Shown one piece after another: positions 1 through 8,936 of a stretch of 64,000 bases of DNA. The DNA comes from Dermatophilaceae bacterium Sec6.4 (lineage in GTDB: Bacteria > Actinomycetota > Actinomycetes > Actinomycetales > Dermatophilaceae): assembly GCA_039636865.1 (NCBI GenBank), contig CP144172.1:868001-932000 (forward strand). The letters run 5' to 3'. The number at the start of each line of letters is the position of its first letter. The stretch's first letter is position 1. The position numbers and the translations under genes are program-made. The notes beneath the pieces were generated by a model. That model made no database searches and was not told where the DNA came from. It worked only from the letters and a program-made list of their open reading frames with translations.

Positions 1-1506
1 CGACTCGCCGATGTGCTGGACCGCCAGCGCATCCTGCTCGCCTGCCTCGCGATCTTCGTGGTCGGCTCGGCGATCACGGCGATGGCCTCGGAGCTGTCCG
101 TCCTCGTAGTGGGGCGGGTGCTGCAGGGCCTGGGCGGTGGCGGTTTGGTCCCCGCGACCCTGGCGCTCGTCGCACAACTTTGGCCGCCGGGGGAGCGCGG
201 CACCCCGCTCGGAATCGTGGGCGCGGTCCAGGAGATCGGCAGTGTGCTCGGCCCGCTCATCGGCGCCCTGATCCTGACGATCTGGGACTGGCGGGCGATC
301 TTCTGGGTCAACGCTGTGGCAGGTGTCGCACTCGCAGTGGCGATCCGCATCGTCGGTGGCGCTCCCGCCCCGACGACGCGGGTGAGGCCCTACTGGTGGC
401 GTCCGGTCGCGGTGGTGACGGCGGTGGCCGGGCTCATCGGCGCAGTTCTGCTCACCCTGGCGCTCACTGCACCCTCGGCATTGACATCCTCCATCCGCTG
501 GGGCGCCCCCTTCGTGCCGTACGGCGCACATACCTCGCGGATGCTGACCCCTATCGGGGTGTGGTCGATGATCGCGCTCGGGATCGCTCTGATGCTGGCG
601 GTGCTCCTGGTCTGGCGCGTCTTCGCAAGCGTCGACCTGCCCGGCGCAGCACTGATCGGGCTCGCCCTCGGCGCGTTGATCCTGACGTTCGCGACGTCCG
701 ACCCCTCCCGACAGGTCATCGGTCCGCTCGGCCTGTGGCTGCTCCCGATCGCGGTTATCGCGTCCGGGCTCTTCGCCTGGCGGCAACGGGTGATCGCTGA
801 TCCCCTCGTGGCCCGCGGCGTCATTCGCGGCAGGGTCACCCCCGCGCTGGTCTGCTCGCTGTTCGCGGGTACGGCCCTGGTCTCGATCATCGTCGACATT
901 CCGCTGCTGGCTCAGTTGACGATCACCGGCAACACCGAGCGTGACGGGGCCTTGATCCTGTTGCGCTTCCTGGTGGCCGTGCCGGTCGGTGCGCTGGCCG
1001 GTGGACTGCTGTTGCGTCGTTTCGGTCCTGGCTTGATCGCGCCGGTGGGCTTTGCGTTGACGGCCGCCGGGCTGCTGGTGATGTCGACCTGGGGCAAGGG
1101 ATCGCTGCAGAGTGCGTCCGCCTGGATCGTGTTGATCGTGGTGGGGTTGGGCATCGGTCTGTCCATCGCGCCCATCAACGACGCGGCGCTCTACGAGGCC
1201 ACGCCGGATCAGCAGGGCATCGTTTCGGCGCTGGTCGTGGTCAGCCGGATGATCGGCATGGTCGTCGGCCTCGGCCTGCTTACCGCGATCGGACTGCACC
1301 AGTTCTACGAGCGGGTCGCCGGTATTACGAATGCCACGGATCGACAGATTGCCGACGCAGCGATCGTGCAGGTGCAGACAATCTTCCTGGGCGCCGCGAT
1401 CGCCGGATTCGTTGCGGCCGCAGTAGGAATCGCGCTCGGAGTGCGCAAGATCGCGGTGCACCATGTGCTCGGCGAAAGCGTCCCGCGTGAGTCGGTCGAA
1501 TCCTGA
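1..1506 (+). CDS. MFS drug-efflux-type transporter, 5' end missing
   Basis: Integral membrane transporter of the major facilitator superfamily, probably proton-coupled efflux of small molecules; the substrate cannot be told. The reading frame is open from base 1, and its first residues (RLADVLDRQR) match the conserved cytoplasmic loop between helices 2 and 3, so roughly the first 60-80 residues lie outside the window. A second signature, GRVLQGLGGGGLVPATLAL, follows as in helix 4 of the 14-helix DHA2 drug/proton antiporters, and a long series of hydrophobic segments runs to the stop. The internal GTG at 13 is not the real start. It converges on the flavoprotein gene at 1573. Confidence 0.85.
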   Translation, partial: RLADVLDRQRILLACLAIFVVGSAITAMASELSVLVVGRVLQGLGGGGLVPATLALVAQLWPPGERGTPLGIVGAVQEIGSVLGPLIGALILTIWDWRAIFWVNAVAGVALAVAIRIVGGAPAPTTRVRPYWWRPVAVVTAVAGLIGAVLLTLALTAPSALTSSIRWGAPFVPYGAHTSRMLTPIGVWSMIALGIALMLAVLLVWRVFASVDLPGAALIGLALGALILTFATSDPSRQVIGPLGLWLLPIAVIASGLFAWRQRVIADPLVARGVIRGRVTPALVCSLFAGTALVSIIVDIPLLAQLTITGNTERDGALILLRFLVAVPVGALAGGLLLRRFGPGLIAPVGFALTAAGLLVMSTWGKGSLQSASAWIVLIVVGLGIGLSIAPINDAALYEATPDQQGIVSALVVVSRMIGMVVGLGLLTAIGLHQFYERVAGITNATDRQIADAAIVQVQTIFLGAAIAGFVAAAVGIALGVRKIAVHHVLGESVPRESVES

Positions 1507-1572
1507 GGGTCCTCGCTTCGGCACAGGACAGCACGCTGGCGTGGTGCGCAGCAACCAGATGCCGATCGAAGA

Positions 1573-3072
1573 TCAGGCAACCGTCGCGGTGTTCGGCGAG
1601 CCGGTGAATTCGTAGTCGATCATCTCCGGACGTCGGGTGCGGCGTTCGTACTCCGGCACCGATCCGGGCCACAGCGTGCGGTTGCGGCCGAGTTCGTCCA
1701 GGTACCAGCTGTTGCATCCGCCGATCGCCCACACAGTCGAGGAGGTCCGACGATCCAGGGTCGCGAGGTGCGCCTCGGCAACCGCTTCGCGTACTTCGAT
1801 GGCCCCTGCACCGCGCTCATCCCGTTCGTCCAGCAACTTCACGGTGAGAGCGATCTGCGCCTCGATCATCAAGACGACCGAGTTGTGCCCGAGTGCTGTA
1901 TTGGGCCCGAGCAGGAAGAACAGGTTGGGAAAATGCGGCACCGTGACCCCGTAGTAGGAGGTGATGCCGCGGTCCCACTCGTGGGCGAGGTCGTGTCCGC
2001 CCGATCCGGTGAATCCGAGGTGCCGGTAGGAGCCGGTGACGTCGAATCCGGTGGCGAGCACGAGCACGTCCAGTTCGTGACGGGTGCCATCGACAGTCGT
2101 CAGGCCCATCCCGTCAGCAGTAGCCACGGACTCGGTCTCGACGTGCACGTTCTTGCGGGCAAGCGCGGGGTAGTACGTGCTGGAGAAGGTCACCCGCTTG
2201 CACCCCAGGGTGTAGCTGGGCGTGAGCTTCCGGCGTAGCACCGGATCTTTGACGGCCTTGGCGATATTGGCTCGCGCCAGGAGCGAGTAGGCCTTCAGCA
2301 CTGGAACCGCCCGTGAGAACGCGTATCCGCGGATCTCGTTCCACGTCTGGATCTTTGCCCGGTGCGCTTTCATCAACCAGGGGCGCTTCTCGTATGCATC
2401 GTGCAGCGATTCGGGGTACTCAGGGTCGATCTTTGGTAGCACCCACGCCGGGGTGCGCTGGAAGACGGTCAGGTGATCGGCATCCTGCGCCAGGTAGGGA
2501 ATCGCCTGCACCGCGCTTGCTCCGGTGCCGATGATGCCCACCTTGCGACCGAACATGCTGGCGCCCGGATCCCAGGTTGCGGTGTGCATGATCTCGCCGG
2601 CGAAGTTCTCCAGACCCGGTATGTCGGGCAGCGACGGGTCGTGCAGCGCGCCGACCCCCAGGACGACGGCTCCCGCGACGAGATGCTGTTCCTCGTCGTC
2701 GGCACCGAGCACGGTGAGGTGCCAGACAGACAGGCTCTCGTCGTAGACGCCCCGGGTGACCTGGGCGTCGAACTGCACGTGCTTGCGGACGTCGTACTTC
2801 TCCACCACGTAGAGCAGGTAGTCCTGGATCTCGTCGCTGGTGGCGTAGGCGCGCGACCAGTACGGGTTGGGCTCGAAGGAGAAGGAGTAGAGGTGGCTCG
2901 GCACATCGCACGCGCACCCGGGATAGCGGTTGTCGCGCCATGTCCCGCCGATGTCGTGGGCCTTCTCCAGCACCGTATAGCTGCGGCCACTGGCCTGCAG
3001 CGCGACGGCCATCCCGATCCCGGAGAAACCGCTACCGATGATGACGACGTCGTAATCAACCTGGGCGTCCAT
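1573..3072 (-). CDS. Flavin-containing (Baeyer-Villiger-type) monooxygenase
   Basis: A 499-residue FAD/NADPH enzyme expected to insert oxygen into a ketone or oxidise a heteroatom using O2. The N-terminal FAD Rossmann motif GSGFSG is at residues 13-18, followed by the GGTWRDNRYPG segment typical of type I Baeyer-Villiger enzymes. The family fingerprint FxGxxxHxxxW is intact as FAGEIMHTATW (157-167), and the NADPH-binding GTGASA lies at 182-187. Length is normal for the cyclohexanone/phenylacetone monooxygenase type. It is divergent from the hglS gene at 3151. A TACCGT box ends six bases before the ATG, suggesting a leaderless message. The substrate is unknown. Confidence 0.85.
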   Translation of the reverse strand: MDAQVDYDVVIIGSGFSGIGMAVALQASGRSYTVLEKAHDIGGTWRDNRYPGCACDVPSHLYSFSFEPNPYWSRAYATSDEIQDYLLYVVEKYDVRKHVQFDAQVTRGVYDESLSVWHLTVLGADDEEQHLVAGAVVLGVGALHDPSLPDIPGLENFAGEIMHTATWDPGASMFGRKVGIIGTGASAVQAIPYLAQDADHLTVFQRTPAWVLPKIDPEYPESLHDAYEKRPWLMKAHRAKIQTWNEIRGYAFSRAVPVLKAYSLLARANIAKAVKDPVLRRKLTPSYTLGCKRVTFSSTYYPALARKNVHVETESVATADGMGLTTVDGTRHELDVLVLATGFDVTGSYRHLGFTGSGGHDLAHEWDRGITSYYGVTVPHFPNLFFLLGPNTALGHNSVVLMIEAQIALTVKLLDERDERGAGAIEVREAVAEAHLATLDRRTSSTVWAIGGCNSWYLDELGRNRTLWPGSVPEYERRTRRPEMIDYEFTGSPNTATVA

Positions 3073-3078
3073 GAGCTG

Positions 3079-3084
3079 ACGGTA
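3079..3084 (-). promoter_or_regulatory. -10 box TACCGT, leaderless promoter of the monooxygenase
   Basis: On the minus strand TACCGT is followed by six bases (CAGCTC) and then the ATG at 3072. A TANNNT box 6-8 bases before the start codon is the usual mark of leaderless transcription in actinobacteria. No Shine-Dalgarno sequence is visible. Confidence 0.5.
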
Positions 3085-3150
3085 CCTGCCCTGCCAGACT
3101 GGGCGCCTGCCGCGAGTGGCTCGGGACCGGCTCGGAGAGGAAGCGCACCC

Positions 3151-4578
3151 ATGGGCGATACCGGGATGATGATCGGCGCCACCGCGTTGCGGGCACAGTT
3201 CGCCCGGCGGCTCTCAGACCTGTACGGGCGCGAGGTCCCGGCGTACACGACGTTGCTCCAGGTGTCCCGCGAGGTGAACGACCAGGTGTTGTCCCGCGAT
3301 GCCGCAGCGGCCCAGCAGTTCGGCTCGATCGACCGGGTCACGGCCGAGCGGCACGGCGCGATCCGGGTGGGTACGCCCCGCGAACTGCGGCAGGTCACCC
3401 GGATCTTCGCGGCCCTGGGCATGTACCCGACCGGGTTCTACGATCTGCGGACTGTCGGGAGCCAGCCCGTGCCGGTGATCTCCACTGCCTTCCGCCCGCA
3501 CGACCGCGACGAGTTGGCCGCCAATCCGTTCCGGGTCTTCACCTCCATGCTGGTGCCGCAGGACCGCCGGTTCTTCGATGCCGACCTGGAGCAGCGACTG
3601 CTGCGATTCCTGGACGCGCGCGAGCTGTTCGCGCCGCAGTTGCTCGCGCTGGCGGATCGCGCCGTAGCCGCCGGTGGCCTGTCCGCGGATGACGCCGGAA
3701 CCTTCATGGAGTTGGCCGCCGCAGCCTTCGCGTTGTCGCCCGAGCCAGTGGATCGCGGCTGGTACGAGGAACTGCAGGCGGTGTCCGGGGTTGCTGCCGA
3801 CATCGGCGGGGTGGGCAGCACCCATATCAACCACCTGACGCCGCGGGTGCTGGATATCGACGACCTCTATGCATCGATGCAGACGCGTGGGGTGCAGATG
3901 ATCGACCAGATTCAAGGCCCGCCGAGGTGGAGCGGCCCGGACGTCCTGCTGCGCCAGACCTCCTTCAAGGCGCTTGCCGAGCCGCGCACTTTTCGTGAGA
4001 GCGACGGCCGCGTGACGGGCGGTGCATTGCGGGTCAGGTTCGGTGAGGTCGAGGCGCGAGGAGTCGCACTGACGGCACGTGGCCGTGACAGGTACGAGCG
4101 GCTCGGCGCCGAGGTGGACCGCCGCTGCGGAGAACGGCCCGATATGGACCGGTCGCAGGTTGCGCAGGATGTCTGGTCCAACGGCTTCCCGGTGACCATG
4201 GCCGGGTTGGCGCGCACCGATCTGGCGTACTTCACCTATGACGTGGCGCAGCGCCCGGGCGACGGGACACAGCCACCGGCGTCGCTGACCCAGCTGTTGG
4301 ACGGTGGCTGGCTGCGCCCGAATCCGATCGTCTACGAGGATTTCCTGCCACGATCGGCGGCGGGCATCTTTGCTTCCAACCTTGGTGGGGAGGGCGACGA
4401 CAACGACCGGGTTACCCGAGAGGGCGGTGCTCCCCGTGATCGAGAGTGGCTGGCAGCGGCGATCCGGTCTCCAATCTTGCAGCCGGACTCGGCGTATACG
4501 CGTGAGCAGGCAACATCATTGGACAGCGCCGCGCAGGCGCTGGGGCTGGACCCGTCGCTGCTGGGATCGCGGAGATGA
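3151..4578 (+). CDS. hglS: 2-oxoadipate dioxygenase/decarboxylase (HglS/YdcJ, DUF1338)
   Basis: Fe(II)-dependent enzyme converting 2-oxoadipate to D-2-hydroxyglutarate with loss of CO2, a late step of lysine catabolism. The 475-residue protein has the family's conserved blocks: ERHGAIRVGT (His68, Arg72), STHINHLTPR (His225/His228) and RFGEVEARG (Glu299/Glu301), which correspond to the two-His/one-Glu metal site and substrate arginine described for HglS. The ATG at 3151 is preceded by GGAGAGGAA; an upstream in-frame extension is antisense to the monooxygenase and was rejected. It overlaps the next gene by four bases (ATGA), so the two are probably co-translated. The family call is firm; the pathway role is supported by the neighbours. 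Confidence 0.9.
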   Translation: MGDTGMMIGATALRAQFARRLSDLYGREVPAYTTLLQVSREVNDQVLSRDAAAAQQFGSIDRVTAERHGAIRVGTPRELRQVTRIFAALGMYPTGFYDLRTVGSQPVPVISTAFRPHDRDELAANPFRVFTSMLVPQDRRFFDADLEQRLLRFLDARELFAPQLLALADRAVAAGGLSADDAGTFMELAAAAFALSPEPVDRGWYEELQAVSGVAADIGGVGSTHINHLTPRVLDIDDLYASMQTRGVQMIDQIQGPPRWSGPDVLLRQTSFKALAEPRTFRESDGRVTGGALRVRFGEVEARGVALTARGRDRYERLGAEVDRRCGERPDMDRSQVAQDVWSNGFPVTMAGLARTDLAYFTYDVAQRPGDGTQPPASLTQLLDGGWLRPNPIVYEDFLPRSAAGIFASNLGGEGDDNDRVTREGGAPRDREWLAAAIRSPILQPDSAYTREQATSLDSAAQALGLDPSLLGSRR

Positions 4579-5756
4579 TGACTGCGTCTCAGGGCAGAAC
4601 ATCGCGGCAGCTACCCACGTCGGCGTCCGTGGTCATCATCGGCGGCGGAGTCATCGGGGTCAGCGCGGCCTACCGGCTCGCGGCGGCGGGTGTTGACGAT
4701 GTAGTGCTGTTGGACAAGGGTGCGCTGGGGTCGGGCTCGACCAGCAAAGCGGCCGGCGGCGTGCGGGCGCAGTTCTCCGACCCGGTCAATATCGCGTTGG
4801 CGGCCCGGGGGTTGGAGACGTTCGAGCACTTCTACGAGATGTACGACCAGGAGATCGACTTCCACCAGGTCGGCTACCTTTTCCTGCTGAGTACGGCGCA
4901 GACCGTTGAGGCATTCGAGGCCAATGTCGCGCTGCAGCAGCAGATGGGCGTGCCGTCCCGCATGCTCAGCGTCGCCGAAGCCGCCACACTGTCGCCCCTG
5001 ATCAGCACGGATGGCCTACTGGCCGCGGCTTACTCACCGACGGACGGGCACTGCACCCCTGAGTCCGTCGTTCTCGGTTATGCCTCGGCGGCCCGGCGAC
5101 ACGGCGCGAATCTCCTGCCGAACTGCGCCGTAACGGGTATCGACGTTCGGGACGGTCACGTTCACGCGGTGCACACGGGCAGCGGGTCGATCCGCACCGA
5201 CGCGGTCATCTGCGCGGCGGGCGCGTGGTCGGCGCAGGTGGGCGACTGGGCCGGTGTCGCGCTGCCGGTCCAGCCGGTGCGCCGCCAGATCCTGGTCACC
5301 GAGCCGATACCGGATCTGGCGCCCGACACGCCGTTCACTATCGACTTCGAGACGAGTTTCTACTTCCACGGTGAGGGCCGGGGCCTGCTGATCGGGATGT
5401 CCGACCCCGACCAGCAGGCGGGGTTCGAGATCGGCCGCGACGACAGCTGGCTGACCGGGCTCGGCGAGGCAATGGAGCATCGTGCTCCTGCGCTCGTTCA
5501 GGCCGGTATAGCGAGCGGGTGGGCAGGGCTGTACGAGATGACCCCCGACCACAATGCGCTCATCGGGCGGTCCGATCAGGTTGACGGATTCCTGTACGCC
5601 ACCGGGTTCTCGGGGCACGGTTTTCTGATGGGGCCGGCTGTCGGGGAGGTCCTGCGCGACCTCTATCTGCGACGATCGCCATTCGTCGATGTCTCGGCGC
5701 TGCGTGCCGAGAGGTTTGCGAGCGCCGATGTGCGCCCCGAATTGAACATCGTATGA
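4575..5756 (+). CDS. FAD-dependent amine oxidase of the DAO family, probable L-pipecolate oxidase
   Basis: A 393-residue flavoprotein of the D-amino acid/sarcosine oxidase fold. The FAD-binding motif VIIGGGVIGVSAAYRL is near residues 17-34, followed by the GSGSTSKAAGG loop, and the C-terminal FAD segment ATGFSGHGFLMGPAVGE is intact. Members oxidise secondary or primary amines to imines. Its place between hglS and an aminoadipate semialdehyde dehydrogenase gene suggests it oxidises L-pipecolate to piperideine-6-carboxylate, like AmaA of pseudomonads; that is inference, and a sarcosine- or glycine-oxidase-like activity is the alternative. Two adjacent ATGs (4575, 4578) could serve as start. Confidence 0.75.
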   Translation: MMTASQGRTSRQLPTSASVVIIGGGVIGVSAAYRLAAAGVDDVVLLDKGALGSGSTSKAAGGVRAQFSDPVNIALAARGLETFEHFYEMYDQEIDFHQVGYLFLLSTAQTVEAFEANVALQQQMGVPSRMLSVAEAATLSPLISTDGLLAAAYSPTDGHCTPESVVLGYASAARRHGANLLPNCAVTGIDVRDGHVHAVHTGSGSIRTDAVICAAGAWSAQVGDWAGVALPVQPVRRQILVTEPIPDLAPDTPFTIDFETSFYFHGEGRGLLIGMSDPDQQAGFEIGRDDSWLTGLGEAMEHRAPALVQAGIASGWAGLYEMTPDHNALIGRSDQVDGFLYATGFSGHGFLMGPAVGEVLRDLYLRRSPFVDVSALRAERFASADVRPELNIV

Positions 5757-5805
5757 AGCCCGCGGCACCTGTCCGCCCGCCCCGAATCTCACGACGGAGT
5801 CAGTC

Positions 5806-7341
5806 ATGACGACCACCTCTCTACCCACTGCCGACGAGCTGGCCGCAGCTGCGCAGCGAGCATCCGTTGCCTGTGGTGTCGACCCGGCATCGCTGCAGGG
5901 CAACCACGCCATCCTCTCGCCGGTGAATGGTGAGCAGCTCACCACGGTGTCCTGGAGTAATGCCGGAGACGTCGACGCCGCCGTACAGCGCGCGAAGATC
6001 GCTTTTCAGCAGTGGCGCACCGTCCCGGCGCCGGCGCGCGGACAGGTGGTGCGCCGGCTGGCTGAATTGCTGCGCGAGCACAAGGAAGACCTCGCCACGC
6101 TGGTGACGCTGGAGGTCGGCAAGATCGGCTCCGAAGCAGCGGGGGAGGTGCAGGAGATGATCGACGTCTGCGACTTCGCGGTCGGGCTCTCCCGCCAGCT
6201 GTACGGAAAAACGATCAGTTCCGAGCGTCCCGGTCACCGACTCAGTGAGAACTGGCACCCGCTGGGCGTCGTCGGGGTGATCAGCGCCTTCAACTTCCCC
6301 GTCGCGGTGTGGTCCTGGAACACCGCGCTCGCGTTGGTCTGCGGCGACCCGGTCATCTGGAAGCCGTCGGAGAACGCCGCTTCGTGTGCGCTCGCGGCCG
6401 CCGCGCTGCTCGACCGTGCGATTGCGGACTGCGACGCCCCGGAGTACCTGAGCCAGGTGCTGATCGGTGGATCAGAAACCGGGCAGGCGCTCGTCGATCA
6501 CCCAGACGTGGCGTTGGTCAGTGCCACCGGCTCGTCACGGATGGGGCGCGTTGTCGGACCGCGTGTTGCGCAGCGGTTCGGGCGGTCTCTGCTGGAGCTC
6601 GGCGGAAACAACGCCGCCATCGTGACGCCGTCGGCCGATCTGACTCTGACCACGCGCGGCATCGTCTTCTCCGCGGCCGGCACCGCCGGTCAGCGCTGTA
6701 CGACGATGCGCCGGGTCATCGCACACGAGAGCGTGATCGACACGTTGGTGCAGCGGCTCGCTGACGCCTACGGCAGGCTGCCGATCGGTGCGCCGACGCA
6801 GCCCGGCACTCTCGTCGGCCCGCTGATCAACAAGGCGTCCTACGACGCGATGCAGGAGGCGCTGCAGGTTGCAGTCGCGCAGGGCGGCGAGATCGTCGCG
6901 GGTGGCGGCCGCAGGCTTGCCGATGACGCGCCGGATGCCTACTACGTGCAGCCGGCCATCGTGCGGATGCCGCGGCAGACACAGATCGTGCAGCGGGAGA
7001 CGTTCGCGCCGATCCTCTACGTGCTGCCCTACCGCGATCTGGCTGAGGCGGTTCGGATCAACAACGACGTACCGCAGGGCCTTTCATCGAGTATCTTCAC
7101 GTCCGACCAGGCGGAAGCCGAGCGGTTCCTGGCTGCCGACGGATCGGACTGCGGCATTGCCAACGTCAACATCGGCACCTCAGGAGCTGAGATCGGCGGT
7201 GCATTCGGTGGTGAGAAGGAAACCGGCGGCGGTCGCGAGTCCGGATCGGATGCCTGGCGCAGTTATATGCGGCGTGCCACGGCGACGGTCAACTACTCCG
7301 GTGAGCTACCGCTCGCCCAAGGTGTGGAATTCTCCGTCTGA
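5806..7341 (+). CDS. amaB: L-2-aminoadipate-6-semialdehyde dehydrogenase (ALDH7 type)
   Basis: NAD(P)-dependent dehydrogenase of 511 residues, oxidising 2-aminoadipate semialdehyde to 2-aminoadipate. Catalytic residues are present: Asn164 in AFNFPVAVW, Glu264 in LELGGNN and the nucleophile Cys298 in GQRCTT. The C-terminal block FGGEKETGGGRESGSDAW and the tail RATATVNYSGELPLAQGVEF are diagnostic of the ALDH7/antiquitin family rather than of general aldehyde dehydrogenases. The ATG at 5806 follows ACGGAGTCAGTC. It is the third gene of the hglS operon and supports a lysine or pipecolate degradation role. The missing aminotransferase (aminoadipate to oxoadipate) is not in this window. Confidence 0.88.
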   Translation: MTTTSLPTADELAAAAQRASVACGVDPASLQGNHAILSPVNGEQLTTVSWSNAGDVDAAVQRAKIAFQQWRTVPAPARGQVVRRLAELLREHKEDLATLVTLEVGKIGSEAAGEVQEMIDVCDFAVGLSRQLYGKTISSERPGHRLSENWHPLGVVGVISAFNFPVAVWSWNTALALVCGDPVIWKPSENAASCALAAAALLDRAIADCDAPEYLSQVLIGGSETGQALVDHPDVALVSATGSSRMGRVVGPRVAQRFGRSLLELGGNNAAIVTPSADLTLTTRGIVFSAAGTAGQRCTTMRRVIAHESVIDTLVQRLADAYGRLPIGAPTQPGTLVGPLINKASYDAMQEALQVAVAQGGEIVAGGGRRLADDAPDAYYVQPAIVRMPRQTQIVQRETFAPILYVLPYRDLAEAVRINNDVPQGLSSSIFTSDQAEAERFLAADGSDCGIANVNIGTSGAEIGGAFGGEKETGGGRESGSDAWRSYMRRATATVNYSGELPLAQGVEFSV

Positions 7342-7383
7342 TCCGATGAGTCACCGGGTGCCACCGCGGGCTCTACAACAAGC

Positions 7384-7968
7384 TCAGCGGTGGTAGCCGG
7401 GGCCGTACTGGTGGTTCTGCTGGATCATCACAACTGGCTGCGGTTCGGATGAGCAGGCCATGACCAGCGCGACGACCCAGCCGATGAACGACCAACCCAG
7501 GAAGAAGTTCAGTAGCCCGATCGCGCCCTGGTTGGACTTACCGCGCGTTGCGGCTACCGCCCAGGGCAGCATGTACAAGAACGTGAAGACCGCGACGATC
7601 CACGCGACCACGACGAGCGCCCCATTGGGTGCCGGCCGCACCAGCGTCGTGGTGGAGGAGTACGACGGGCCGTAGGCCGGCTGCTGTGGGTGGTTGACCG
7701 GTGGCTGCCCGTAGCCGTTCACGGGTGGGCCGCCGTACCCCTGCGGATTCTGGTAACCCTGGTGCTGCTGCCTGCCATATCCCTGCTGTTGGGCGGGGGG
7801 CGCGTACCGGATCGGCGGTGCTGACGGGGGAGCGGACTGTCCGGGGTAGGGGCGTGGCGCCGGTTCCGGCAGATTCGAGGACGGCTGCCCCGGCTTCGAC
7901 GGGTGCCCGGGCATTGCCCGGGTGTCCGGTCGCTGCGGGATGGATCGGGTGTTGTCGTCGTCGCTCAT
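7384..7968 (-). CDS. Membrane protein with superinfection-immunity domain and Pro/Gly/Gln-rich N-terminus
   Basis: A 194-residue protein. About the first 120 residues are polar and low in complexity, with PYPGQ, QGYGRQQHQGYQNPQGYGG and similar runs. The C-terminal third has two membrane segments separated by a short basic loop and ends in the block NFFLGWSFIGWVVALVMAC, which matches the superinfection-immunity family (T4 Imm-like) common in bacterial chromosomes. The ATG at 7968 is preceded by AGGGGAC; the longer upstream reading frame was rejected. There are no phage genes nearby, so an immunity function should not be assumed. Architecture resembles the TM2 protein at 21180. Confidence 0.75.
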   Translation of the reverse strand: MSDDDNTRSIPQRPDTRAMPGHPSKPGQPSSNLPEPAPRPYPGQSAPPSAPPIRYAPPAQQQGYGRQQHQGYQNPQGYGGPPVNGYGQPPVNHPQQPAYGPSYSSTTTLVRPAPNGALVVVAWIVAVFTFLYMLPWAVAATRGKSNQGAIGLLNFFLGWSFIGWVVALVMACSSEPQPVVMIQQNHQYGPGYHR

Positions 7969-8069
7969 CGAAGTCCCCTGCGGTAGTGGCGGTCCCCGAA
8001 CTGTAGGCCACCGCGCGTAGCAGCGGCCGGTACGAGCGCACTCGGGCAGTCGGCTGAACCGGCTGGGTC

Positions 8070-8858
8070 TCAGTTCAGGTCGACGATGACAGGTGCGTGG
8101 TCGGACGCGCCCTTGCCCTTGCGTTCTTCGCGGTCGATCGATGCGCCGGTCACCCGGGCGGCGAGGGCGGGGGAGCACAGAGCGAAGTCGATGCGCATGC
8201 CCTGCTTCTTGGGGAAGCGCAGCTGCGTGTAGTCCCAGTAGGTCCAGGTGCGCGGCTCGGCGGTGTGCGGGCGTACTACATCTGCGTACCCCGCGTCGAT
8301 CATCGCCTGGAACGCTGCCCGTTCAGGTTCGCTGACGTGGGTCTTGCCCTCGAACAATGACGGATCCCACACATCGTCATCGGTCGGTGCGACATTCCAG
8401 TCGCCGGCCAACGCGATCTGCGCCTGCGGGTCCTCCACCAGCCAGCGCACGGCATCGACGCGCAGTTTCTCCAGCCAGTCCAGCTTGTAGTCGTAGTGCG
8501 GGTGTCCGAGCTCGCGGCCATTGGGTACGTAGAGCGACCACACCCTCACCCCGCCGCACGTCACGCCGAGTGCGCGCGCCTCGGGCACGATCGGGTCGCC
8601 GTACCCCGGCATGTCTGTGAAGCCGATCTGGACATCCTCGATCCCGACACGGGAGATGACGGCCACGCCGTTCCACTGGTTGTAGCCGACCTCCGCCAGC
8701 TCGTACCCAGCAGCCTCCAGCTGCATCCGGGGGAACTGGTCGTCGCGGCATTTGGTTTCCTGCAGCATCAGCACGTCGAGGTCGTGTCGCTCCAGCACCC
8801 CCACCACGCGGTCGATACGGGAGCGGACGGAGTTGACGTTCCAGGTAGCAATACGCAC
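8070..8858 (-). CDS. xthA: Exodeoxyribonuclease III
   Basis: Mg-dependent AP endonuclease and 3'-5' exonuclease of base excision repair, 262 residues. The family blocks are all present: ATWNVNSVRSR at the N-terminus, LMLQETKC, the GDWNVAPTDDDVWD segment and the terminal ASDHAPV with the catalytic Asp-His. Length is that of the ExoIII/XthA family. The GTG start at 8858 lies seven bases after a TAGGGT box, so the message is probably leaderless. It is divergent from the SDR gene at 8937 and shares a 78-base promoter region with it. Confidence 0.92.
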   Translation of the reverse strand: MRIATWNVNSVRSRIDRVVGVLERHDLDVLMLQETKCRDDQFPRMQLEAAGYELAEVGYNQWNGVAVISRVGIEDVQIGFTDMPGYGDPIVPEARALGVTCGGVRVWSLYVPNGRELGHPHYDYKLDWLEKLRVDAVRWLVEDPQAQIALAGDWNVAPTDDDVWDPSLFEGKTHVSEPERAAFQAMIDAGYADVVRPHTAEPRTWTYWDYTQLRFPKKQGMRIDFALCSPALAARVTGASIDREERKGKGASDHAPVIVDLN

Positions 8859-8865
8859 GGTCCCA

Positions 8866-8871
8866 ACCCTA
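8866..8871 (-). promoter_or_regulatory. -10 box TAGGGT, leaderless promoter of xthA
   Basis: Minus-strand TAGGGT, seven bases (TGGGACC), then GTG of xthA at 8858. No Shine-Dalgarno sequence fits in the space. Confidence 0.5.
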
Positions 8872-8922
8872 GATGCCTACCTTCGATGAAGTGAGTCACG
8901 CCAGATCCACCCCTGCTCTGCA

Positions 8923-8928
8923 TAGACT
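8923..8928 (+). promoter_or_regulatory. -10 box TAGACT, leaderless promoter of the SDR gene
   Basis: TAGACT is followed by eight bases and the ATG at 8937. It lies back to back with the xthA promoter. Confidence 0.5.
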
Positions 8929-8936
8929 CCGAACTC

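Noticed and set aside
7384..7968. Phage-immunity function or a prophage remnant
   Set aside because: Only the fold is shared; there are no integrase, capsid or repressor genes nearby, and relatives carry it as a chromosomal gene.
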